Below, one piece after another: positions 7,014 to 13,289 of a DNA stretch of 19,207 nucleotides. Made by a program: the position numbers and the translations under genes. Source of the DNA: an uncultured Oscillospiraceae bacterium (GTDB lineage: Bacteria; Bacillota_A; Clostridia; Oscillospirales; Oscillospiraceae); assembly GCA_900754605.1 (NCBI GenBank), contig CAAEDK010000189.1:1-19207 (forward strand), read 5' to 3'. Under the pieces are notes generated by a model. The model was given only the letters and a program-made list of their open reading frames with translations, did not search any database and was not told where the DNA came from. Position 1 is the first letter of the stretch; every line of letters begins with the position of its first letter.

Positions 7014-8477
7014 ATGGCTAAAGAAGTAAGTCCTGGCGTAAAGGCTCTGCGCAAGGTCGTGGACGATGTTCATGCCGATGCCCGTCGGGCCCATGCTGAG
7101 GGCAAGCTGGTGGGCTGGTCCAGCTCCAAGTTCCCTTGTGAGCTGGCTGCTGCCTTTGATCTGGACGTGATGTACCCTGAGAACCAGGCCGCCGGCATCG
7201 CCGCCAACCGCGACGGTGAGATCATGTGCCAGGCCGCTGAGGATCTGGGCTTTGATAACGATATCTGCGGCTATGCCCGCATCAGCCTGGCCTATGCTGC
7301 CGGCAAGCGTGCTTCCCGCAAGTTTGACCCCGAGACCCTGGAGTATATCATCAACCCCAACAGCGGAAAGCCCCTGAAGGACGAGAACGGCAACGTAGTG
7401 ATCGACCCCGAGACCGGAAAGCCCAAGAAGGACCCCAAGACCCAGGTGCCTTACACCGTGCTGGACGATATCTTCGAGATCGAGGCTCTGCCCGAGACCA
7501 CCGAGAAGGAGATCGCCTATAAGAACTTCCGTCGGGAGGCCATCAAGCCCTACCGTCAGATGCGGATCCCCCAGCCCGATTTCGTGCTGTGCTGCAACAA
7601 CATCTGTAACTGCATGACCAAGTGGTATGAGAACATTGCACGTATGTGCAACATCCCCCTGATCATGATCGACATCCCCTACAACAACACCGTGGAGGTC
7701 CATGACACCAATGTGGCCTATGTCCGTGCCCAGTTTGACCAGGCCATCAAGGAGCTGGAGAAGCTGACCGGCAAGAAGTTCGATCAGGAGAAGTTCGACC
7801 AGGCCTGTGCCAACGCCAACCGTACCGCCAGCGCTTGGCTGCGCGTCTGTGACTACCTGCAGTACAAGCCCGCTCCCTACTCCGGCTTCGACCTGTTCAA
7901 CCACATGGCTGATATCGTGACCGCCCGTGCTAAGCCTCAGGCTGCCGAGGCCTTCGAGCTGCTGGAGAAGGACCTGGAGAAGGCCATCAAGGAAGGCACC
8001 TCTACCACTCCCTTCCCCGAGAAGTACCGTGTTATGTTCGAGGGCATTCCCTGCTGGCCCAAGCTGCCCAACCTGTTTAAGCCTCTGAAGGCCAACGGTG
8101 TCAACGTCACCGCCGTGGTGTACGCTCCCGCCTTCGGCTTTGTGTATAACGGACTGGATGAGATGGCCCGCGCTTACTATAAGGCTCCCAACTCTGTTTG
8201 TATCGAGCAGGGTGTGGATTGGCGTGAAGGCATTTGCCGGGATAACAAGGTGGACGGTGTTCTGGTCCACTATAACCGCTCCTGTAAGCCCTGGTCCGGC
8301 TACATGGCCGAGATGCAGCGCCGCTTCACCAAGGACCTGGGTGTGCCCTGCGCCGGATTTGACGGCGACCAGGCCGATCCCCGGAACTTCAACGAGGCCC
8401 AGTATGAGACCCGTGTTCAGGGTCTGGTCGAGGCCATGGAGGCCAATCAAGCTGCGAAGGAGGGCGCTGAGAAATGA
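7014..8477 (+). CDS. hgdA: (R)-2-hydroxyglutaryl-CoA dehydratase alpha subunit
   Basis: One of two iron-sulfur subunits (component D) that remove water from (R)-2-hydroxyglutaryl-CoA by a ketyl-radical mechanism to give (E)-glutaconyl-CoA. It has 487 residues against about 477 in Acidaminococcus, and belongs to the HgdA/FldB/BcrB family. Clear landmarks are GWSSSKFPCELA, YPENQAAGIAANRDGE, the cysteine cluster LCCNNICNC (C193, C194, C198, C200) and the C-terminal HYNRSCKPWSGYMAEMQRRF and GFDGDQADPRNFN. The few extra residues are in a Lys/Pro/Asp-rich loop around residues 115-142. AGGAGG (7000-7005) precedes the ATG. The last four bases overlap hgdB (ATGA), indicating coupled translation and 1:1 subunits. 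Confidence 0.96.
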   Translation: MAKEVSPGVKALRKVVDDVHADARRAHAEGKLVGWSSSKFPCELAAAFDLDVMYPENQAAGIAANRDGEIMCQAAEDLGFDNDICGYARISLAYAAGKRASRKFDPETLEYIINPNSGKPLKDENGNVVIDPETGKPKKDPKTQVPYTVLDDIFEIEALPETTEKEIAYKNFRREAIKPYRQMRIPQPDFVLCCNNICNCMTKWYENIARMCNIPLIMIDIPYNNTVEVHDTNVAYVRAQFDQAIKELEKLTGKKFDQEKFDQACANANRTASAWLRVCDYLQYKPAPYSGFDLFNHMADIVTARAKPQAAEAFELLEKDLEKAIKEGTSTTPFPEKYRVMFEGIPCWPKLPNLFKPLKANGVNVTAVVYAPAFGFVYNGLDEMARAYYKAPNSVCIEQGVDWREGICRDNKVDGVLVHYNRSCKPWSGYMAEMQRRFTKDLGVPCAGFDGDQADPRNFNEAQYETRVQGLVEAMEANQAAKEGAEK

Positions 8478-9610
8478 GCACCGAAGTTTTTCTGAACGAG
8501 TTTGCGGAGATTTCCGAGCATCCTTACCGGATCCTCTCCCAGTACAAGAAGGAAGGTAAGAAGGTCATCGGCGTGCTGCCCTACTACGCTCCTGTGGAGC
8601 TGGTAGTCGCTGCAGGTATGGTTCCCATGGGCATCTGGGGCAGCAACAAGAAGACCATCGCCCATGCCAAGGAGTACTGTGCTACCTTCTATTGCACCAT
8701 CGCTCAGCTGGCCCTGGAGATGCTGCTGGACGGCACCCTGGATCAGCTGGACGGCCTCATCACTCCCACCATCTGCGACACTCTGCGCCCCATGAGCCAG
8801 AACTTCCGCGTCGCGATGGAGGGCAAGCTGCCCTGCATCTTCCTGGCCCATCCTCAGCAGCGCAAGCCCGCTTTCGGCCTGCAGTTCACTATGGATCAGT
8901 ATCAGCACATCAAGACTGAACTGGAGAAGATTGCCGGCAAGACCATCACTGACGACGACCTGCGCGCCGCCATCAAGGTGATGAATAAGAACCGCGCCGC
9001 CCGCCGCGCCTTCGTGCAGCTGGCTAATGAGCACTGCGATGTGGTCTCCGCTGTGAAGCGCTCTGCCGTGCTGCGTGCCGCCTGGTTCATGGAGCCCGCC
9101 GCCTATGCTGAAAAGCTGGAGGCTCTGAACGCCGAGCTGGCCAAGCTGCCCGCCGCCGACTGGAAGGGCAAGAAGATCGTCACCTCCGGCATCATCTGCG
9201 ACAATCCCAAGCTGCTGCAGATCTTCGATGACAACAAGATTGCCATCGCCGCCGATGACGTGGCACAGGAGAGCCGTGCGTTCCGTGTGGACGCCAGCGA
9301 GGAGGGCGATCCCATGATGGCCCTGGCTCAGCAGTTTGCCGATCAGGATTACGATATCCTGCTCTATGATGAGTACTCTGAGCAGAACCGCCGTGCAGAT
9401 TTCGTGGTTGACAAGATCAAAAAGTCCGGTGCTCAGGGTCTGGTGCTGTTCATGCAGCAGTTCTGCGACCCCGAGGAGATGGAGTATCCCTACCTGAAGA
9501 AGGCCTTGGATGCCGCCGGGATCCCCCACATCAAGCTGGGCGTGGATCAGCAGATGAGAGACTTCGGTCAGGCCAGCACTGCCATCCAGGCATTTGCGGA
9601 CGTTCTGTAA
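8474..9610 (+). CDS. hgdB: (R)-2-hydroxyglutaryl-CoA dehydratase beta subunit
   Basis: The second subunit of component D, 378 residues against 379 in Acidaminococcus. It belongs to the same fold family as HgdA and partners with it. Recognisable segments are GVLPYYAPVELVVAAGMVPMG, KEYCATFYCTIAQ (C69, C74), ITPTICDTLRPMSQNF (C101) and the C-terminal MQQFCDPEEMEYPYLKKAL (C331). Cysteines in these positions can ligate the subunit's iron-sulfur cluster in homologues. The start overlaps the hgdA stop by 4 nt. There is no clear terminator after it; a 6-bp stem (GCAGAT/ATCTGC, 9618-9639) is weak, so some read-through to gcdC is expected. Confidence 0.96.
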   Translation: MSTEVFLNEFAEISEHPYRILSQYKKEGKKVIGVLPYYAPVELVVAAGMVPMGIWGSNKKTIAHAKEYCATFYCTIAQLALEMLLDGTLDQLDGLITPTICDTLRPMSQNFRVAMEGKLPCIFLAHPQQRKPAFGLQFTMDQYQHIKTELEKIAGKTITDDDLRAAIKVMNKNRAARRAFVQLANEHCDVVSAVKRSAVLRAAWFMEPAAYAEKLEALNAELAKLPAADWKGKKIVTSGIICDNPKLLQIFDDNKIAIAADDVAQESRAFRVDASEEGDPMMALAQQFADQDYDILLYDEYSEQNRRADFVVDKIKKSGAQGLVLFMQQFCDPEEMEYPYLKKALDAAGIPHIKLGVDQQMRDFGQASTAIQAFADVL

Positions 9611-9647
9611 GAAGAAGGCAGATAGGATAAAAAATCTGCGGAGATTC

Positions 9648-9677
9648 TTGACAGTTATCCTGCAAAAATGATACAAT
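9648..9677 (+). promoter_or_regulatory. Internal sigma-A promoter upstream of gcdC
   Basis: A perfect TTGACA (9648-9653) is followed after 18 bp by TACAAT (9672-9677), with TG one base before the -10 (extended -10). The predicted start is near 9684, only a few bases before a strong hairpin. It would give the gcdC-gcdD-gcdB segment its own transcription. Confidence 0.7.
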
Positions 9678-9688
9678 AAACCCAATTT

Positions 9689-9728
9689 CGGTTCCCCACC
9701 TGAACAGAAAATGGCAGGTGGGGAATCG
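9689..9728 (+). other. Hairpin at the predicted 5' end of the gcdC transcript
   Basis: A 14-bp stem (9689-9702 with 9715-9728, one G-U pair; TTCCCCACCTG core) with a 12-nt loop. No T run follows. A stem at the very 5' end of an mRNA commonly protects it from decay. The 188-nt gap between hgdB and gcdC otherwise holds only the promoter. Confidence 0.55.
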
Positions 9729-9799
9729 TGGCAAACGTCCGGGGCTGAATAGCCCTGAAGGACAGCACGCCATATTTTTCAGAAAAGGGGAAAACAACT

Positions 9800-10234
9800 A
9801 TGAACTACAATGTGACCGTCAACGGTAAGGTGTACAGCGTGACCGTGGAGAAGACCGGCGCCGCTGCTCCTGCTGCTGTTGCCGCCCCCGTAGCTGCCGC
9901 TCCTGTGGCCGCCGCGCCTGTGGCAGCTCCGGCTCCCGCTGCTGCCCCCGCTCCCGCTGCTGCCCCCGCACCTGCTGCCGCTCCTGCTCCTGCTGCTGCT
10001 CCCGCCGCTGTTGCCGCTGGTGAGACCGCAGTGAACAGCCCCATGCCCGGCAACATCTTCAAGGTGGAGTGCTCTGTGGGTCAGAGCGTGAAGGCCGGCG
10101 ATGTGCTGATCGTGCTGGAGGCCATGAAGATGGAGATTGAGGTCTCCGCTCCTGTGGACGGCACCGTCAAGTCTGTGGCCGTCAATGTGGGCGCCACTGT
10201 GAACACGGACGATCTGCTGGTTACCCTGGGCTGA
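9800..10234 (+). CDS. gcdC: Glutaconyl-CoA decarboxylase gamma subunit (biotin carrier)
   Basis: A 144-residue biotin carrier protein. Residues 1-18 (MNYNVTVNGKVYSVTVEK) form the typical short N-terminal strand segment. Residues about 22-70 are an Ala/Pro linker built from repeated APAAAP units, a flexible arm. Residues about 72-144 are the biotinyl domain, with the biotin-accepting lysine K110 in EAMKMEIEV. It carries the carboxyl group from GcdA to GcdB. AAAAGGGGAA precedes the ATG. The biotinyl domain is nearly identical to the one fused to the next gene product, with 4 amino-acid differences by eye. Confidence 0.94.
   Translation: MNYNVTVNGKVYSVTVEKTGAAAPAAVAAPVAAAPVAAAPVAAPAPAAAPAPAAAPAPAAAPAPAAAPAAVAAGETAVNSPMPGNIFKVECSVGQSVKAGDVLIVLEAMKMEIEVSAPVDGTVKSVAVNVGATVNTDDLLVTLG
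10019..10234 (+). repeat. Direct repeat of the biotinyl-domain coding sequence, copy 1
   Basis: 216 nt, paired with copy 2 at 10711-10926. By hand I count about 21 differences (roughly 90% identity), including exact runs of about 50 nt around the biotinylation site. The differences cluster at one spot (codons for SVGQS against KPGQA) and at third positions. Confidence 0.9.
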
Positions 10235-10251
10235 TAGGGGGGACATGATCC

Positions 10252-10926
10252 ATGCCAAGTGTTGATAAAGCGATTATTAACCCCTTTGAGCCGCTGACCG
10301 TTGGCGAGGCTCTGCTGGTGGCCGCTTCCGGCCTGCTGGTGGTATTCGTGATGCTGGCTATGTTGATGGCGGTCATTTGGGTCATTTCCAAGATTGTGGC
10401 TGCTATTGAGGGTAAGAAGCCTGCGGCGGCTCCCGCCGCCAAGAAGGCTGTTGCCCCTGCCCCTGCTGCCAAGCCGGCCGCTCCTGCGGTGGATGAGGGC
10501 GAGCTGGTGGCCGTGATGATGGCTGCCATTGCAGAGGACTCCGGGATGTCCCCCAACTCCTTCCGCATCACCAGCGTGAGCGCGGCTCCTGCCGCTGCTC
10601 CTGTGTCTGCCGCACCCGTGGCCGCTCCGGCTCCTGCCCCCGCTCCCGCCGCGGCTCCTGCCGCTGCTCCTGCCCCCGCTCCCGCTGCGGCTCCTGCCGC
10701 TGTGGCTGCCGGTGAGACCGCAGTGAACAGTCCCATGCCCGGCAACATCTTTAAGGTGGAGTGCAAGCCCGGCCAGGCTGTGAAGGCCGGCGATGTGCTG
10801 ATCGTGCTGGAGGCCATGAAGATGGAGATCGAGGTCTCCGCTCCTGTGGACGGCACTGTCAAGTCTGTGGCCGTCAATGTGGGCGCCACTGTGAACACCG
10901 ACGACCTTCTGGTCACCATCGGTTGA
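10252..10926 (+). CDS. Glutaconyl-CoA decarboxylase delta subunit fused to a second biotin carrier domain
   Basis: A 224-residue protein of two modules. Residues about 1-109 are an OadG/MmdD/GcdD-type delta subunit: one membrane helix (about 17-45, LLVAASGLLVVFVMLAMLMAVIWVIS split by small residues), a basic Ala/Pro linker, then the delta-subunit motif DEGELVAVMMAAIAEDSGMSPNSFRI. Residues about 110-150 are an Ala/Pro linker. Residues about 152-224 are a complete biotinyl domain with AMKM at K190. Acidaminococcus GcdD is only about 107 residues and has no such domain. The delta subunit normally anchors and assembles the pump; here it would also carry biotin. AGGGGGG lies 9 nt before the ATG, and gcdC ends 17 nt upstream. 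Confidence 0.9.
   Translation: MPSVDKAIINPFEPLTVGEALLVAASGLLVVFVMLAMLMAVIWVISKIVAAIEGKKPAAAPAAKKAVAPAPAAKPAAPAVDEGELVAVMMAAIAEDSGMSPNSFRITSVSAAPAAAPVSAAPVAAPAPAPAPAAAPAAAPAPAPAAAPAAVAAGETAVNSPMPGNIFKVECKPGQAVKAGDVLIVLEAMKMEIEVSAPVDGTVKSVAVNVGATVNTDDLLVTIG
10711..10926 (+). repeat. Direct repeat of the biotinyl-domain coding sequence, copy 2
   Basis: Partner of the copy at 10019-10234, same length, both ending with the stop codon. The Ala/Pro linker just upstream is similar in composition but not collinear with that of copy 1. Confidence 0.9.
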
Positions 10927-10941
10927 AAGGAGGGGTAAAGT

Positions 10942-12099
10942 ATGGATTTCTTAGTTGAAGTTGTTACCAAAATCGCACAGGGTTCCGGCTTTGCCGCTCT
11001 GGACATCAAGACCGTCATCATGTTGGTCATTGCTTGTGTTCTGCTGTATATGGGGATTGGAAAGGGCTTTGAGCCCCTGCTGCTGGTCCCCATCGCCTTC
11101 GGTATGCTGCTGGCCAACCTGCCTATTACCGGCCTGTTTGCTGAGCCCGTCTATGACGCGGCCACACACAGCGGTACTGTAGGCTTTATGTGGGTGCTCT
11201 ATCAGGGTGTCCAGTATGCCATCTATCCGTCGATCATCTTTATGGGCATCGGCGCGATGACTGACTTCGGCCCCCTGCTGGCCAATCCTGTGTCCCTGAT
11301 GCTGGGCGCTGCTGCTCAGCTGGGCATCTTTGCTGCGTTCCTGATGGCACTGGTTCTGGGATTTGAGCCCGCCGAGGCCGCCGCTATCGGTGTTATCGGT
11401 GGTGCTGACGGCCCCACCGCCATCCTGACCGCATCCAAGCTGGCTGTGCGTCTGTTGCCTGCGATTGCCATTGCGGCCTACTCCTATATGGCCCTGATTC
11501 CGATGATTCAGCCTCCGCTGATGAAGCTGATGACCACCAAGAAGATGCGCCAGGTCAAGATGCGCCAGCTGCGCGTGGTCTCCAAGACCGAGAAGATCAT
11601 CTTCCCCATCGCCGTAACGATCTTTGTGGTGCTGCTGATTCCCGATACCGCCCCTCTGATTGGCATGCTCATGCTGGGCAACCTGTTCCGTGAGTGCGGT
11701 GTCACTGAGCGTCTGTCCGATACTGCTCAGAATGCTCTGATCAACATTGTCACCATCCCCCTGGGCCTGTCCGTGGGCTTCAAGGCTACTGCGGCTGAGT
11801 TCTTGACTTGGGATACCATCTCTATCATCATCCTGGGCCTGACCGCCTTCCTGCTGTCCACCGCCGGTGGCCTGCTGCTGGGCGATCTGATGTATGTACT
11901 GACCAAGGGCAAGGTCAATCCTCTGATTGGCTCCGCCGGTGTGTCTGCCGTGCCCATGGCTGCCCGCGTGGCCCAGACTGTGGGCCAGAAGGAGAATCCC
12001 TCCAACTTCCTGCTCATGCACGCTATGGGTCCCAACGTGGCCGGCGTGATCGGCTCCGCCTGTGCGGCCGGTTTCATGATCAAGGTGTTCGGCGGCTGA
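10942..12099 (+). CDS. gcdB: Glutaconyl-CoA decarboxylase beta subunit (Na+ pump)
   Basis: A 385-residue integral membrane protein of the OadB/MmdB/GcdB family. It decarboxylates carboxybiotin and couples this to Na+ export. Family landmarks are present: EPLLLVPIAFGMLLANLP and YPSIIFMGIGAMTDFGPLL early, the essential Asp motif GGADGPTAI (D156), and the polar intramembrane segment NPLIGSAGVSAVPMAARV (N326, S331, S335) of the second half. Ten or more hydrophobic segments are visible. AAAGGAGGGG precedes the ATG, 15 nt after the previous gene. It ends the operon before a strong terminator. Confidence 0.96.
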   Translation: MDFLVEVVTKIAQGSGFAALDIKTVIMLVIACVLLYMGIGKGFEPLLLVPIAFGMLLANLPITGLFAEPVYDAATHSGTVGFMWVLYQGVQYAIYPSIIFMGIGAMTDFGPLLANPVSLMLGAAAQLGIFAAFLMALVLGFEPAEAAAIGVIGGADGPTAILTASKLAVRLLPAIAIAAYSYMALIPMIQPPLMKLMTTKKMRQVKMRQLRVVSKTEKIIFPIAVTIFVVLLIPDTAPLIGMLMLGNLFRECGVTERLSDTAQNALINIVTIPLGLSVGFKATAAEFLTWDTISIIILGLTAFLLSTAGGLLLGDLMYVLTKGKVNPLIGSAGVSAVPMAARVAQTVGQKENPSNFLLMHAMGPNVAGVIGSACAAGFMIKVFGG

Positions 12100-12113
12100 T
12101 CCTGTTTTCAAAC

Positions 12114-12153
12114 AAAAATATCGGACAGAGCAATGCTCTGTCCGATATTTTTT
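12114..12153 (+). terminator. Rho-independent terminator of the hydroxyglutarate operon
   Basis: An 18-bp perfect stem (12114-12131 with 12135-12152; CGGACAGAGC core, loop AAT) ends in a run of six T. It is 15 nt after the gcdB stop. Confidence 0.95.
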
Positions 12154-12162
12154 AGAGTCATC

Positions 12163-12193
12163 AAAAAGGCCGGTCCTCAGGGACCGGCCTTTT
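12163..12193 (-). terminator. Rho-independent terminator of glsA
   Basis: GGCCGGTCC (12168-12176) pairs with GGACCGGCC (12181-12189) around TCAG, flanked by A and T runs that give a TTTTT tail on the minus strand. It lies just past the glsA stop, back to back with the gcdB terminator. Confidence 0.9.
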
Positions 12194-12202
12194 CGATGCA
12201 AA

Positions 12203-13120
12203 TTAGAAGATACTCAGGTACATCCTTCTGGACAGGCGCTCCAGAACTTGGATCCCGGCCACACTATTGCCCTTCTCGTCCAGGGCTGGGGCAAAGATAC
12301 CAACCCCCATGCGGGTGGGGACGACACCCATAATTCCGCCGCCTACACCGCTTTTAGCCGGGATACCGACCCGGATAGCGAAGTCTCCAGAGCCGTCGTA
12401 CATACCACAGGTCATCATGATGGCGTTGACATAGCGGGCATACTCCGGGGGGAAGAGCTGCTCATCTGACTGTGGAGCTTTTCCATGGTTGGCTAAGACA
12501 AAGGCGATATTGGCCAAGTCTTTGCTGTTGACACGAATGGAGCAGGCTTTGAAGTAGCAGTCCAGAACCTCCTCTACGCCGTCCTCCAACATGCCATAGG
12601 ACTTCAGAAGGAAGGCCAGAGCACGGTTTTTACTGCCGGTACGCTTTTCAGAGAGGTAGACAGCCTCGTCCAGGTCGATCTCTGGATTGCCCGACAGCTG
12701 TCGAGTAAAATTAAGCAGTCGCTGGAAGCGCTCCTCATAGCTGGAGCCGTGGATCAGGGTGCAGATGGCAATGGCCCCCATATTGACCATTGGGTTCAGA
12801 TGGGCGCTGAGCAGGGGAGAGTCTGTTACATTGATCGCGTCAAAGGGTTTTCCGGTGGCCTCTACGCCCACTTTGGCGCGAACCACCTCTTCACCATTGT
12901 CCAGCAGGGCAAGCAGCAGCAGGATCGGTTTGATGACACTTTGAATTGTAAAGTGCTTGCGATAGGAACCAGCCTGGTAGTGCCGTCCATCACTGCGCAG
13001 AATATAGATCCCCAAATCACTGGGGTCGCCCTTGGCCAGTTCTGGGATATAGGTGGCAACTTTGCCCTGAGCTGTGTAGGGTTGGCATTCCTTGAGCAGG
13101 GCATCCAACAGTTCTTCCAT
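12203..13120 (-). CDS. glsA: Glutaminase
   Basis: A 305-residue glutaminase of the serine beta-lactamase-like GlsA family, which hydrolyses L-glutamine to L-glutamate and ammonia. The start at 13120 (MEELLDALLKECQPY) is preferred over the longer frame because it is preceded by AAAGGA and GGAG and gives the usual family length. The catalytic Ser-X-X-Lys is S61-V-I-K64 in FTIQSVIKP. Other family blocks are GKVATYIPELAKGDPSDLGI, NPMVNMGAIAI, RNRALAF-like KNRALAFLLKSYG, MMTCGMYDGSGDFA and IPAKSGVGGGIMGVVP. It is cytoplasmic. It lies tail-to-tail with the glutamate-fermentation operon, which fits a role in feeding it. Confidence 0.95.
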   Translation of the reverse strand: MEELLDALLKECQPYTAQGKVATYIPELAKGDPSDLGIYILRSDGRHYQAGSYRKHFTIQSVIKPILLLLALLDNGEEVVRAKVGVEATGKPFDAINVTDSPLLSAHLNPMVNMGAIAICTLIHGSSYEERFQRLLNFTRQLSGNPEIDLDEAVYLSEKRTGSKNRALAFLLKSYGMLEDGVEEVLDCYFKACSIRVNSKDLANIAFVLANHGKAPQSDEQLFPPEYARYVNAIMMTCGMYDGSGDFAIRVGIPAKSGVGGGIMGVVPTRMGVGIFAPALDEKGNSVAGIQVLERLSRRMYLSIF

Positions 13121-13184
13121 GGTACTCCATTCCTTTCTGGGCAGGATGCGGATCCACCGCATCCCCGGGTCATCTAATATGTCT

Positions 13185-13213
13185 ATTATATGTGAAGTTG
13201 TGGAGCTTGTCCA
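13185..13213 (-). promoter_or_regulatory. Promoter of glsA
   Basis: On the minus strand TGGACA (13208-13213), 17 bp, TATAAT (13185-13190). The predicted start is near 13178, about 58 nt before the ATG at 13120. No copy of the 15-bp IclR-type palindrome is present here. Confidence 0.75.
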
Positions 13214-13231
13214 CTGTGTCAGAAAGAATCG

Positions 13232-13272
13232 AAACGCCCGCCGGTCCCAGATATGAGGAGCGGCGGGCGTTT
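13232..13272 (-). terminator. Terminator of the NRAMP-like gene
   Basis: AAACGCCCGCCG (13232-13243) pairs perfectly with CGGCGGGCGTTT (13261-13272), 12 bp, with a 17-nt loop, starting 17 nt past the stop. The T run on the minus strand is short (TTT, then TTT after GATTC), so strength is moderate. Confidence 0.7.
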
Positions 13273-13289
13273 GAAGCCATTCCCCCGAG

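Noticed and set aside
9865..10015. The repeated GCTGCTCCCGC-type sequence as a CRISPR or satellite array
   Set aside because: It is the coding sequence of the Ala/Pro linker: imperfect short codon repeats without unique spacers.
9805..10062. Ala/Gly-rich antisense frames opposite the Ala/Pro linkers of gcdC and the fusion gene
   Set aside because: Low-complexity GCT/GCC/CCC linker sequence is open in several frames. No independent evidence of coding.
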